The notes: generated by a model not told the origin, from the sequence alone. A stretch of DNA of 64,000 bases from Pseudothermotoga hypogea DSM 11164 = NBRC 106472 (GCF_000816145.1 NZ_CP007141.1:992001-1056000), one strand, 5' to 3'; shown: positions 39,595 through 48,854, numbered from the stretch's first letter. Numbers and translations are program-made.

Positions 39595-40958
39595 ACTTCG
39601 CTAAACTTCTCTTCTGTGGTGTTTCCGATCTGAATGATCTGCACATCGCTCTCGATCTCGGCGCAGGGGGAATTTTGATCTATCCCAAAATGTTCGAAGA
39701 TGTCTCACAGTTTGTAGAGCTCATGAATCTTCTCAAGGGGCGGAGGGTCTTTGTGTCCTGCGACCACGAAGGTGGTCAACTCGAAACTGTGCCTTTCGTT
39801 CCTCCATCTCCGGGAAACTTGTTGCTTGGTAGGACAGATCCGAGGTTCGTGAGAAGTTACTGTGAGATGGCGGGAAATTTCTTGCGAAGGCTTGGCTTCA
39901 ACAGCGTCTTCGCACCCGTTCTGGATGTGAAAAGAACCTATTCGAACGCCGTGGTGGGGTATCGCAGTTTTGGAGAAGATCCAAAAATCGTCGCAGAGAT
40001 GGGTAAAGCGTCAATCGAGGGGTATAAGAGTGCCAAGATTCTTTCGTGTGCGAAACATTTTCCGGGGCATGGAAGATCCAGAAAGGACAGCCACGAAGAG
40101 TTCGAAGTCATCGATGCGAGCATCGAAGAACTCCAAGAAGATCTATTACCTTTCAGAGAAGCCATCGACGCGAGAGTCGATTTCGTCATGCTCGCGCACT
40201 TGGTTTACAGTTCGCTCGATACCAAACCTGCTTCGATCTCGATAAAGATCGTTCAAGAGATCCTCAGAGAACAGCTCTCCTTCGAAGGAATCGTTGTCAG
40301 CGATGCGGTGGAAATGAAGGCGCTCTCAAAGAGATTCAAACCCAGCCAGATCGTTCAGGAGTTTTTCAACGCATCTGGCGATATGTTGATCGTTTCGAAA
40401 GCGAAGAACGTGAAGGGCTATCTTGAAGCCATCGAGGAAAACTTACAGGCAGGAAGAATTCCAAAAAGAATGATTGAAAGGGCCATCGACAGGGTGAATT
40501 CCAAGCTTGTTGAGGTCGAGAGCGATGTGGCGAACTTGTTTGAAGCGATCGAAAAAGCTGTAGAAATCAAAGTTTCGAGTCTGAGACCTTTAGCAGCGTT
40601 GCTCGTTCTACCAGATGAGATCTCGTACAGCGCAGCGGACGTTTCCGCTTCTTACGTTGCGACGATCAAGAAACAAGCACGAAAATATCTGAAGGCGCGG
40701 TGCATTTCTTTCAGCCAGGTCCGCTCTGTCGATGCAAAACATCTGCTCATAGATTTGATCGTCGATGCTTCCGAAAATGAGATCTCACTCCACAGAGAGC
40801 TTTCGAGGAAATTTTCAACCATCTACATCATCACGAGAAACCCGCACCTTGCGGAGTACTTCAGCGACAAACCTCACGTGGTCACATACTCTCTGAGTCC
40901 GCTGGTGATAGGGTACGTCTTTCGAAAACTTGCACAACTCTCTCAAGGGGGTGTTTAG
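39591..40958 (+). CDS. Glycoside hydrolase family 3 (NagZ-like)
   Basis: 455 residues, overlapping the ROK stop by four bases. GH3 features: RVFVSCDHEGGQLETVPFVPPSPGN, AKHFPGHGRSRKDSHEEFEVID (the NagZ-type His/Asp loop) and nucleophile Asp in FEGIVVSDAVEMKAL. No signal peptide, so cytoplasmic. The C-terminal 120 residues form a second small domain. It precedes the binding protein and permease genes of the same operon, so its substrate is probably the imported oligosaccharide, a beta-linked amino sugar or glucoside. Only about as similar as the family average to the GH3 at 12249, so not a recent duplicate. Confidence 0.86.
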   Translation: MNFAKLLFCGVSDLNDLHIALDLGAGGILIYPKMFEDVSQFVELMNLLKGRRVFVSCDHEGGQLETVPFVPPSPGNLLLGRTDPRFVRSYCEMAGNFLRRLGFNSVFAPVLDVKRTYSNAVVGYRSFGEDPKIVAEMGKASIEGYKSAKILSCAKHFPGHGRSRKDSHEEFEVIDASIEELQEDLLPFREAIDARVDFVMLAHLVYSSLDTKPASISIKIVQEILREQLSFEGIVVSDAVEMKALSKRFKPSQIVQEFFNASGDMLIVSKAKNVKGYLEAIEENLQAGRIPKRMIERAIDRVNSKLVEVESDVANLFEAIEKAVEIKVSSLRPLAALLVLPDEISYSAADVSASYVATIKKQARKYLKARCISFSQVRSVDAKHLLIDLIVDASENEISLHRELSRKFSTIYIITRNPHLAEYFSDKPHVVTYSLSPLVIGYVFRKLAQLSQGGV

Positions 40959-40959
40959 G

Positions 40960-42171
40960 ATGTTGAGGAAACTACTGTTCGTGGTCTTGGTTCTTGCCAC
41001 CGTCCTGAGCCTTGGAAAGACGAAGCTTGCGTTCTGGCAGTTCATGATGGACGATGCGCTCGCGAAGGAAGTCCTGGCTGGCTTTGCGAAAGAGTATCCA
41101 GACATCGAAGTCGAGGTTGTTCAACTGTCTTGGTCCACGGGGTTTGATAAGATCGTTACAGCGATCGCAGCCGGTGCGGCACCCGACGTCGTGGAGCTCG
41201 GCAACACCTGGGTTGCGAGCTTTGCTTCCAAGAACGTTCTGCTCGAGATGCATCCAGAAGACCTCGCCAAGTACAAGAACTTTCCAGGTGCCAACTGTGC
41301 CGAGTACATGGGCAAGTACTACGGCTATCCGTGGCTCCTTGGAACGCGCGCCATGTTCTACAACGTCGATCTCATGATCAAGGCAGGTCTGGATCCAGAC
41401 AAACCACCAGAAACTTGGTCAGAACTGCTCGAAGCGGTGAAGAAGATCTCGGCACTTCCAGGCGTTTACGGGATCGGACTGCCTGCGGGTGAAGTGTACA
41501 GCCCATGGCAAGAGTGGTTCTTGCTCGCGATCTGGGGCAACGGTGGAGACGTGGTGTCGAAGGATCTTAAGAAGGCTGTACTGAACTCACCGCAGAACAG
41601 AGAGACCGCTTTGTTCTACCAAGAGCTGTCGAAGTACGCTTTGAAGAGCAAGCAGAAAGACCTCGGTGAAGCCTTCGGAGAAGGTAGGGTTGGCTTCCTT
41701 GTGAGTGGAGCTTGGTCCATAGGCACGCTCGCGCAGTCTTATCCTAACTTGAACTACGGAGTTTGCTTGATCCCGAAACCCGACAAGCCTGAAGGCATCC
41801 ATGCTTCGTTCTTGGGTGGTGAGGTTCTCGCGATACCTTCTCAGTGCAAGAACGTCGATGCGGCAAGGAAATTGATAAACTACCTCATGAGACCACAAGT
41901 GGCGATGATCATCACCAAGCACTATCCTGGAGTGTACCCTGCCGATCCAAGAGCTGCTTCAGACCCATGGTTCGAGGACAATCCGTTGCATCTTGTGTTC
42001 TTCGAACAACTGAAGACTGCTTTCCCTGTACCACCGACTCCAGCGTGGCCGAAGATCGAAGACATACTGACCAACGTCGTGGACGATCTCATCGTCAGGT
42101 ACAAGAGCGTCGATGAAGTTCTCAGCTACTACAACGAGCAGATCCAGAGGGTGCTCGATGAGGTGAAATGA
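40960..42171 (+). CDS. ABC transporter sugar-binding protein
   Basis: 403 residues from the ATG one base after the GH3 stop, with AAGGGGG upstream. Signal peptide KLLFVVLVLATVLSLG, then KTKLAFWQFMMDDALAKEVLAGFAKEYPDIEVEVVQLSWSTGFDKIVTAIAAGAAPDVVELGNTWVASF, typical of family 1 oligosaccharide-binding proteins (the GNTW segment contacts sugar in several relatives). Periplasmic. Followed by a GC-rich stem-loop and two permeases. Confidence 0.9.
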   Translation: MLRKLLFVVLVLATVLSLGKTKLAFWQFMMDDALAKEVLAGFAKEYPDIEVEVVQLSWSTGFDKIVTAIAAGAAPDVVELGNTWVASFASKNVLLEMHPEDLAKYKNFPGANCAEYMGKYYGYPWLLGTRAMFYNVDLMIKAGLDPDKPPETWSELLEAVKKISALPGVYGIGLPAGEVYSPWQEWFLLAIWGNGGDVVSKDLKKAVLNSPQNRETALFYQELSKYALKSKQKDLGEAFGEGRVGFLVSGAWSIGTLAQSYPNLNYGVCLIPKPDKPEGIHASFLGGEVLAIPSQCKNVDAARKLINYLMRPQVAMIITKHYPGVYPADPRAASDPWFEDNPLHLVFFEQLKTAFPVPPTPAWPKIEDILTNVVDDLIVRYKSVDEVLSYYNEQIQRVLDEVK

Positions 42172-42174
42172 AAA

Positions 42175-42199
42175 AAGCCGGGGGCGAATGCCCCCGGTT
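42175..42199 (+). terminator. Stem-loop between binding-protein and permease genes
   Basis: Arms CCGGGGGC and GCCCCCGG with GAAT loop, flanked by A-rich and T-rich bases, 6 bases after the binding-protein stop. No proper U-run; a likely mRNA 3'-end protector or partial terminator. Confidence 0.7.
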
Positions 42200-42214
42200 C
42201 TCTGGGGTGAAAAC

Positions 42215-43084
42215 GTGAGAAAAAGAGAGAAAATCACAACGCTTGTCTTTATTCTACCTTGGTTGGTGAGTTTCTGCATCTTCGTTCTCTATCCCATAGT
42301 CTTTTCCATCTACGTCAGCATGACGGATTACTCTGGTCTGACGTGGAACATGAAATTCGTTGGATTTTCCAACTACGTCAGAGCCTTCAACGATAGAGTC
42401 TTTCTCAGAGCGCTCTCGAACACCTTCTTGTTCGTGCTGATCACCGTACCAGCCACGACGGTGATTTCACTGTTTCTGGCCGTGCTGTTGACGAGTGGAA
42501 TCAAGTTCAAACGTCTCTTTCAGGCTGGTTATTTTTTACCATCCGTGATCTCCATGGTGGTCATATCGATGATCTGGTTGTATATCTACAGCGCCATGGG
42601 ACCTTTGAACATGCTGTTGAGGTCTCTGGGGATCGACGTACCAGCGCGAAGCTGGCTCGCTTCCGAAAAGACTGCGCTCGGCTCCATCATGGTGATGGAC
42701 GTCTGGTCCGCCGTGGGTTACTACACCGTGCTCTTCGTCGCAGGTCTTCAAAGTTTGCCGTTGCAACTCTACGAAGCGGCCAGGATCGATGGGGCGACGA
42801 AGTGGCAGATTTTTAAAAGAATAACGCTTCCTCTGTTGAAACCCACGATCTTGTTTGTCGTATCTATAAACTCGATCCGTTCTTTTCAGATCTTCACCGA
42901 GATCTTCACGCTCACCGGTGGTGGTCCTGCCAACTCGACGCAGACGATAGTTCATTATCTCTACGACGTTTCGTTTCGAAAGTTCGAGATGGGTTACGGT
43001 TCAGCGATCGCTTATGTACTGTTTTTCATTGTGCTGGCAATAACATTGCTTCAAAGAAAGATTCTGAAGGGTGAGCAACTATGA
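42215..43084 (+). CDS. ABC sugar permease, MalF type
   Basis: 289 residues from the GTG at 42215 with GGGGTGAAAAC upstream (an ATG at 42188 lies in the hairpin). Six hydrophobic segments starting TTLVFILPWLVSFCIFVLYPIVFSIYVSMTDY; EAA loop QLYEAARIDGATKWQIFKRITLPLLKP. ATG overlap with the next gene. No ATPase gene in the operon. Confidence 0.92.
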   Translation: MRKREKITTLVFILPWLVSFCIFVLYPIVFSIYVSMTDYSGLTWNMKFVGFSNYVRAFNDRVFLRALSNTFLFVLITVPATTVISLFLAVLLTSGIKFKRLFQAGYFLPSVISMVVISMIWLYIYSAMGPLNMLLRSLGIDVPARSWLASEKTALGSIMVMDVWSAVGYYTVLFVAGLQSLPLQLYEAARIDGATKWQIFKRITLPLLKPTILFVVSINSIRSFQIFTEIFTLTGGGPANSTQTIVHYLYDVSFRKFEMGYGSAIAYVLFFIVLAITLLQRKILKGEQL

Positions 43085-44295
43085 AAGTGTTGGTGTATTC
43101 TTTGCTTGTGCTCTTCCTTGTGATCTCGCTTTTTCCAACGTTTTTGATGTTCTCCACCTCTTTCGTGCCCGAAGGAGATCTGTTCAACAGAACGATCGAA
43201 AAGACCGTGTCAGATTTCGAAGCACCAAGGACCGTTTTGCTGACCAGGGTCCGTCCCATTGGAAAGGCCTTCGAACTCGTCAAGGATGAGAAAAACAGTT
43301 TTGCGAGGTTGGACTCATCCAAAGAAGTTATCGGATTGGCGTTCTCGATGGGTTCTTCCGACATCAACAGACTGTCCCACTTGGTTTTCAAGGTGAGGGC
43401 CTCAAGTGCACTGAAAATGAATTTCTTCTTCAAAGACATAAGAGAGAGTGTGGAAAAATTTGCCGAGATCGTCATAGATCCAACATCGCAATGGAAAACG
43501 ATGAGAGTGAACGTAGAACCAAAGAAGTTGACGCTGGATGTTTTACACATTTCTCAGTTGAGAATAACGATCGAAGGCGATGGAACACTGGAGATAGACG
43601 ATGTGATCTTGGTGAACAGATATCCAACGCTCTACAATTTTGTGAAGGTCCTGAGAGAGGACTACTTCAGAAGATATCTTTTGAACAGCACAGTCGTTTC
43701 AGTCTGCTCCGTCTTTGGAAACCTTTTCTTCTGCTCGCTCGTAGCCTACGCGTTTGCGAGAAAACAGTTCAGAATGAAAGAACTTCTCTTTTCGATCGTC
43801 CTTTCAACGATGATGATCCCCCCACAGGTCACGATCATACCCACCTTCATCTTGATGAGAAAGCTCAACCTGATAAACACCTACTGGGCCCTGATACTTC
43901 CGAATCTCGTCACACCCTTTGGAATCTTTCTCATGCGACAGTACTTCGAACAACTTCCGCTGGAGCTGGATCAGGCGGCGAGGATAGACGGGGCGGGAGA
44001 TTTCAGGATCTTTTGGAACGTCCTCTTACCTCTGAGCAAACCTGCGCTTTCCGTGCTTGGCATAAACACCTTCGTGCTCACGTGGAACGATGTGTTCTAT
44101 CCGTTGATCCTCACGACCTCCCGCGAGATGAGAACGGTGCAGATCGGATTGGCGCTGTATCAAAAGCTGAACGTCTTCACTTGGCCAACTCTCATGGCCG
44201 CTTCCACGATAGCGGGACTACCCATCATCATTGTCTTTCTCATATTCGAAAAGAGGATCATCTCTGGTATCTTGGAGGGTGCCATCAAGAGTTAG
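43081..44295 (+). CDS. ABC sugar permease, MalG type, with a large extracytoplasmic insertion
   Basis: 404 residues, against about 275-280 for ordinary MalG-type permeases. Residues 3-24 are the first membrane segment. Residues about 28-182 are an extra soluble domain rich in beta strands: VIGLAFSMGSSDINRLSHLV, KMNFFFKDIRESVEKFAEIV, QWKTMRVNVEPKKL and GTLEIDDVILVNR; the closing IDDVIL strand is characteristic of jelly-roll carbohydrate-binding modules. From YNFVKVLREDYFRRYLLNS onward the standard permease resumes with five more segments and EAA loop ELDQAARIDGAGDFRIFWNVLLPLSKP. The insertion faces the outside, where the binding protein docks. Its 3' end overlaps the convergent GH130 gene by 11 bases. 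Confidence 0.9.
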   Translation: MKVLVYSLLVLFLVISLFPTFLMFSTSFVPEGDLFNRTIEKTVSDFEAPRTVLLTRVRPIGKAFELVKDEKNSFARLDSSKEVIGLAFSMGSSDINRLSHLVFKVRASSALKMNFFFKDIRESVEKFAEIVIDPTSQWKTMRVNVEPKKLTLDVLHISQLRITIEGDGTLEIDDVILVNRYPTLYNFVKVLREDYFRRYLLNSTVVSVCSVFGNLFFCSLVAYAFARKQFRMKELLFSIVLSTMMIPPQVTIIPTFILMRKLNLINTYWALILPNLVTPFGIFLMRQYFEQLPLELDQAARIDGAGDFRIFWNVLLPLSKPALSVLGINTFVLTWNDVFYPLILTTSREMRTVQIGLALYQKLNVFTWPTLMAASTIAGLPIIIVFLIFEKRIISGILEGAIKS

Positions 44296-45310
44296 TCAGA
44301 CACAGCTCGATCAGGTCCTTCACCTTCGCCGTGGCGAGACATATCGTCGTATCTGCCGCACCGTAGTAGATCTTCACCTCTTCTTCGTCCAAAACTGCGC
44401 CCGTCGGAAAGATCACGTTGTTTCTGAATCCTCCACTGATCTCGTACTCTGCTTCGGGTGCGAGGATGGGTTGTTTGTAAACACCGAGAACCCTGGTCGG
44501 ATCGTTCAGATGCAAAAGCATCACACCGGCACTGTAACGCTTGGTCCACTTCTCCTCCCAGCCGTTCTTTCCTCTGTTCGGATCGACATCTACCGCGTGG
44601 AAGATCACCAACCATCCTTTCTCCGTCTCGATGGGAGGTGCACCGGGTCCAACCTTGCAGTTCGCGAAAGGTACGTCCTCAACTGCGAGCAACAATCTGC
44701 TTTCACCCCAGAACCTAAGATCTAATGAAAAACTCATCCACATGTCGAACCTCTCCATGCCGAGTCTTCCATAGACTGGGAAAGGTCTTTCGAGCCTCAC
44801 GTAACGACCGTTGATCTTTCTGGGAAAGAGCACGACGTTCCTGTTGTCTGGGGTGGACAGATGGATCACTTCGAAGTTCTCAAAATCGTGAACGATCGCG
44901 ATACCAGCCCTGATGCCATGCAAGGTGTCCACAGCGAAGCTCATGATGAGTTCGTCTTCGACGACGTTGAGCCTTGGATCGTAGATCCTCAATACATCTG
45001 GCTCACTCAGGAACATCGGCAGGGGTTTCGGTTCGACCTTCCACTCTACACCGTCGTCGCTGAATGCGAGTCCCAAGTTCGTGCCTTCGAGCCTCTGTTC
45101 CTCAAAAGAGCCGTGGTCGTTGCGAAAGACCATGACGTACTTTCCTTTGTACTTGCACACACCCGGGTTGAAGACCAAGGCAGAAGAGTAAGGCACATGT
45201 TTTCTCGTGAGTATGGGATTCTTTGGATGCCTCTTCACCTTATCGGAGGATTTCAACTCGCCGATCGGACTTGGTTTAAAGAGCTCCAAGAACTTTTGAA
45301 CTTCGATCAC
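44285..45310 (-). CDS. Glycoside hydrolase family 130 phosphorylase (mannoside type)
   Basis: 341 residues from the GTG at 45310 (AGGTGA five bases upstream). GH130 five-bladed propeller pattern: NPILTRKHVPYSSALVFNPGVCKYKGKYVMVFRND, GLAFSDDGVEWK, the proton-donor Asp in RIYDPRLNVVEDELIMSFAVDT, then KVGPGAPPIETEKGWLVIFHAVD and SAGVMLLHLNDPTRVLG, EISGGFRNNVIFPTGAVLDEEEVKIYYGAADTTICLATAK. Such enzymes split beta-mannosides with phosphate, giving mannose 1-phosphate and saving ATP. No signal peptide. It is transcribed towards the ABC operon on its left and away from the ROK operon on its right. Confidence 0.9.
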   Translation of the reverse strand: MIEVQKFLELFKPSPIGELKSSDKVKRHPKNPILTRKHVPYSSALVFNPGVCKYKGKYVMVFRNDHGSFEEQRLEGTNLGLAFSDDGVEWKVEPKPLPMFLSEPDVLRIYDPRLNVVEDELIMSFAVDTLHGIRAGIAIVHDFENFEVIHLSTPDNRNVVLFPRKINGRYVRLERPFPVYGRLGMERFDMWMSFSLDLRFWGESRLLLAVEDVPFANCKVGPGAPPIETEKGWLVIFHAVDVDPNRGKNGWEEKWTKRYSAGVMLLHLNDPTRVLGVYKQPILAPEAEYEISGGFRNNVIFPTGAVLDEEEVKIYYGAADTTICLATAKVKDLIELCLTNS

Positions 45311-45476
45311 ACCGTTCACCTCACCCAGTTATTACATCACGCGATGGAGTCATAGGTGAAGTGTCGATTTTCCTGAATAATTTTTCCTACGCGGCCTTTT
45401 GGTCAATTATGTGCGATTATCACCGAGATCCCTTTGACAGTTAAAGTTTTCATAATGTAACACCCAAATCCACGAC

Positions 45477-45506
45477 TTGACAGGAGAGTTACGGCAGTCT
45501 TATGAT
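45477..45506 (+). promoter_or_regulatory. Promoter of the second ROK-ABC-glycosidase operon
   Basis: Consensus TTGACA (45477-45482), 18-base spacer, TATGAT (45501-45506); TATGATCATA here is itself a 10-base palindrome and may be part of an operator. A second TTGACA at 45434-45439 has no good -10. The region 45311-45545 otherwise holds only the divergent GH130 upstream sequence. Confidence 0.75.
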
Positions 45507-45545
45507 CATATTGGTTAATACAGGCTAACTAAATGGGGGACCGGT

Positions 45546-46676
45546 TTGCTCACCGAACTTGAAGGCTCAGTACTGCGCTTGATAAGGGACAATCAAAACA
45601 TTTCGCGTTTGGACATCGCCAAAGAATTGGGCGTCAGCAAGCCTGTCGTTACCAACGTGGTGGCTCGGCTGATCAAGAAGGGCTTGGTGGTGGAATCTGG
45701 GACAAGGAAAACGAGGGTGGGAAGACCGAAGATCACCTTGCAGTTCGTTCCAGACGCGTGGTACTGCGTTGGAATCGAATTGGAAGAGAAGTACTTCGAA
45801 CTGATCGTCACAGATTTGGCTGGACGCGTGATCGATTCGCGGGAAGAGAAGATACCCAGATCGGTCGAACCGAATCACTTGGTGTCTTTCTGCAAGGAGA
45901 AGGTGGAACGAACTTTGGAAGAAAACCAGTTACCAAAGGAAAAGATACTCGGTGTCGGTATAGGTATCGCTGGAATGGTGGACCCAACCAGTCGAGTTGT
46001 AAGAACGGCTCCAGCGATAGGCTTGACGAACTACGATCTTGCGTTTGAGGTCTCTGAAAAGTCTGATTTGAGCGTGATCGTCGTGAACAGGGTCAAAGCT
46101 GCTGCCCTCGCTGAACATCGCTTGGGTGCGGCTCGAGGGTCCCAGAGCGTTCTGTTCGTCTTCATCGACAGTGGTCTTGGTTGTGCCGTGCTCTTGGACG
46201 GAAGGATCTACGAAGGTTTCTACGGCAAGGCTGGAGAGTTCGGGTGGATGATCACGGACTTGGATCGATCAGAACCAGAACTGTGCGAGGAAGAAAGTTT
46301 CGGACATCTGGCGAGAAGATTCTCAGGTCATGCGATCAGCAAAAGGTTGGCGAGTCTCGGACTGAACAGTGAAGATGTCTTCGACGCGATGACGCACAGT
46401 GCGGAACTGAGAGAATCGTTGAAGAGAGGTTTGAAACACATCGCGGCGGCCGTCGCGAACGCCGTTCTCTTGTTCGACCCGCAGTTGATCATCCTCAAAG
46501 GAAGAATAGGTCAAAACCACTATGAGCACATCTCAGAGATCTTGCTATCAACGTTGAAAGAACTTCTTCCAAGCCAGTTCTACGAGAATCTGAACTTGCG
46601 CAAAGGTCAAGTTGAAAGGTTCGACGTCGCGCTCGGAGCAGTCTTCGCGGTGCAACAGAGGTTCATGCGTCTGTGA
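45546..46676 (+). CDS. ROK-family transcriptional regulator
   Basis: 376 residues from a TTG at 45546 with GGGGGA six bases before. N-terminal winged helix (LEGSVLRLIRDNQNISRLDIAKELGVSKPVVTNVVARLIKKGLVVESG), followed by the ROK sugar-binding half (GVGIGIAGMVDPTSRVVRTAPAIGLTNYDL, VFIDSGLGCAVLLDGRIYEGFYGKAGEFGWM, LLFDPQLIILKGRI). The usual zinc motif CxCGxxGC is missing. It stands 30 bases upstream of the binding-protein gene and presumably represses the operon until an oligosaccharide or its product binds. Confidence 0.9.
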   Translation: MLTELEGSVLRLIRDNQNISRLDIAKELGVSKPVVTNVVARLIKKGLVVESGTRKTRVGRPKITLQFVPDAWYCVGIELEEKYFELIVTDLAGRVIDSREEKIPRSVEPNHLVSFCKEKVERTLEENQLPKEKILGVGIGIAGMVDPTSRVVRTAPAIGLTNYDLAFEVSEKSDLSVIVVNRVKAAALAEHRLGAARGSQSVLFVFIDSGLGCAVLLDGRIYEGFYGKAGEFGWMITDLDRSEPELCEEESFGHLARRFSGHAISKRLASLGLNSEDVFDAMTHSAELRESLKRGLKHIAAAVANAVLLFDPQLIILKGRIGQNHYEHISEILLSTLKELLPSQFYENLNLRKGQVERFDVALGAVFAVQQRFMRL

Positions 46677-46706
46677 GAAATCACACTCTTTCGAGGAGGT
46701 GTTGGT

Positions 46707-47942
46707 ATGAAGAGGTTGTTGGTTCTGTTGATGGTCATCGCTGCACTCTCAGTCTTCGCAGACACCGTGCTCATGTGGTTCACAGACGGTCCAGACTTCG
46801 ATCTGATCACAGAACAGACCAACAGATTCACCAAACAGACGGGTGAAAAGGTGGTCATACTGAACCTGCCGTATTATCTGGAGTACAAGCCCAAGCTCGC
46901 CGCCATGGCGAAGGCAGGCTCTCCACCAGACGTGGCAAGGGAGACGGACCTGCTGCCCTGGTTGGATTACGCGGTCGATCTCAAACCTTTGGTGGAGAAG
47001 TACACGGGCATGAAGTTCGAAGAATGGCTCGACAACGTTTCCTTCTACAAGGCCGGTTTCAAGAAGCTGTACGAGAAGTACGGTAAGGTCATTGGTATTC
47101 CTTACACTTCCGACGCACACGCGATCTTCTACAACAAGGAGATCTTCAAGAAAGCCGGCATAGAGCCACCCAAGGACAGGCCGTGGACCATCGACGAGTG
47201 GTACGCAGCCATGAAGAAGATCAAGCAGAGCGGTGCCGCAAGGTACGCATTGGTCTACGATTTCAGTCCTTACAGGTTCGCCAACCTATTGTACGTGTTC
47301 GGTGGCGGCATATGGGACAGGGAAGGAAAGAACATCATAATCGATTCGAAGGAATCGATCGAAGCACTCGAATTCTTCGTCAAGCTGCACGACGAAGATC
47401 TCATACCCAAGGCAGTGTGGCTCACGGGTGACGCACCGGCAAAATACTTCCAAAACGGTCTTGCGGCGATGTACGTCTCTGGAACTTGGATGCTGGCACA
47501 GTTCAGAGAGCAGTTGAAATTCGACTGGGGTGTCGTCATGTGGCCGTACAAGCGCGAGCGTGCGGTCATGACCGGTGGAAAGTACATAGTACCATTCACC
47601 GAAAAAGGTGCGGCGCTCGCGTTCTTCTTGACGAACGAGCAGAACCTCGCAGAGTTCGCTGGTAAACTCTTCTTGATACCGGACCGCAAAGACTTGGCAG
47701 ACAAAGTCAAGATAGAAGATCCTCTGATCAACGAAGTGTACACCATCGTCATGAAAGACCTCGATCAATCCACGCGCGGTAGCATGGTTCCCGATTGGTA
47801 CGATCCGGACACCGCCGCCATCGTGCAGACGAACAGAGCAGTGATAAACGATCACATCAAGGCTGCGATCGCGAAAGAGAAAACACCAGAACAGGCCTTC
47901 AAAGAACTCGCCGCGATCCTGAGAAAGGCCGCCGGAAAGTGA
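46707..47942 (+). CDS. ABC transporter sugar-binding protein
   Basis: 411 residues with signal peptide RLLVLLMVIAALSVFA and mature start DTVLMWFTDGPDFDLITEQTNRFTKQTGEKVVILNLPYYLEYKPKLAAMAKAGSPPDVARETDLLPW. Family 1 binding protein with aromatic cleft residues (WLDYAVDLKPL, DRPWTIDEWYAAMKKI, SGTWMLAQF). GAGGAGGTG upstream. Ligand probably an oligosaccharide cut by the two glycosidases at the end of the operon. Confidence 0.9.
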   Translation: MKRLLVLLMVIAALSVFADTVLMWFTDGPDFDLITEQTNRFTKQTGEKVVILNLPYYLEYKPKLAAMAKAGSPPDVARETDLLPWLDYAVDLKPLVEKYTGMKFEEWLDNVSFYKAGFKKLYEKYGKVIGIPYTSDAHAIFYNKEIFKKAGIEPPKDRPWTIDEWYAAMKKIKQSGAARYALVYDFSPYRFANLLYVFGGGIWDREGKNIIIDSKESIEALEFFVKLHDEDLIPKAVWLTGDAPAKYFQNGLAAMYVSGTWMLAQFREQLKFDWGVVMWPYKRERAVMTGGKYIVPFTEKGAALAFFLTNEQNLAEFAGKLFLIPDRKDLADKVKIEDPLINEVYTIVMKDLDQSTRGSMVPDWYDPDTAAIVQTNRAVINDHIKAAIAKEKTPEQAFKELAAILRKAAGK

Positions 47943-47945
47943 TGA

Positions 47946-47972
47946 AAGAGCCCGGGCGAGGCCCGGGCTCTT
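47946..47972 (+). terminator. Stem-loop between binding-protein and permease genes
   Basis: Perfect 12-bp stem, arms AAGAGCCCGGGC and GCCCGGGCTCTT, loop GAG, 3 bases after the binding-protein stop. No U-run; the permease ribosome site follows directly. Confidence 0.75.
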
Positions 47973-47990
47973 CGAAAAGGGGTAGATATT

Positions 47991-48854
47991 TTGAAGAGAC
48001 AGTATTACGCGTGGTTGTTCCTTTTGCCAAATCTTGTCATATTCACCATCTTCGTGGTCACTCCGGCGTTGAGTAGTTTTTACTACGCACTGACGGATTA
48101 CGACATGGTCAGATTCTCTGGAAAGTTCATCGGGCTGGCCAACTTTCGATATCTGTTCGGTGGTGCGAGCGATTTTGGGAGAGTTCTTTTGAGAACTTTC
48201 ATGTACTCGGCGATGGTCGTTCCGATCGCCTTCTTCACATCGCTCTTCTTGGCCGTTATCACGAGCTCCGATCTGATCAAAGGCAAAGCGTTCTTGAGAG
48301 CACTCTTCTACTGGCCTTGGTTGCTGTCTCCTTCCATCATCGGTGTCTCGTGGAAATGGTTTCTGGACTACGATGCCGGACTGATCAATATATTGTTGTT
48401 GAAGAACGGTGCTTCACCGATCCCTTGGTTGCTCGATCGACGACTCGCCTTTTTGAGTGTCGTGCTGGTGACCGTTTGGAACGTTGCGGGCTATTTCATG
48501 GTCATGTTCAACTCCGCTCTGACCGCGATCCCAACGGAAGTCTACGAAGCCGCCGCTTTGGACGGTGCGAACCGCTGGGTGAGGTTCTGGAAGATCATTT
48601 TCCCGTTGCTTAAACCTACAGCGGTCCTGGTTTTAGTTCTGAGCACGATCATGTCCATGAGAAGCTTCGAAATCATCTATGTCTTCACCGCAGGTGGTCC
48701 CGGCACAGCGACTACTGTACTCGCTCAAAAGATCTATTACACCGCATTTTTGGAACGTAAACTTGGTATGGCATCCGCGATGTCCGTGATCCTCTTTGCC
48801 ATATTGATAACGCTATCGCTGATACAGATCAGGATTCTGGAGGAAGAGGTATGA
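47991..48854 (+). CDS. ABC sugar permease, MalF type
   Basis: 287 residues from a TTG at 47991 with AAGGGG upstream. Six hydrophobic segments (first YYAWLFLLPNLVIFTIFVVTPALSSFYYALTDY) and EAA loop EVYEAAALDGANRWVRFWKIIFPLLKP. Overlaps the next permease gene by four bases. Partner of the MalG-type gene that follows; ATPase supplied from elsewhere. Confidence 0.92.
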   Translation: MKRQYYAWLFLLPNLVIFTIFVVTPALSSFYYALTDYDMVRFSGKFIGLANFRYLFGGASDFGRVLLRTFMYSAMVVPIAFFTSLFLAVITSSDLIKGKAFLRALFYWPWLLSPSIIGVSWKWFLDYDAGLINILLLKNGASPIPWLLDRRLAFLSVVLVTVWNVAGYFMVMFNSALTAIPTEVYEAAALDGANRWVRFWKIIFPLLKPTAVLVLVLSTIMSMRSFEIIYVFTAGGPGTATTVLAQKIYYTAFLERKLGMASAMSVILFAILITLSLIQIRILEEEV

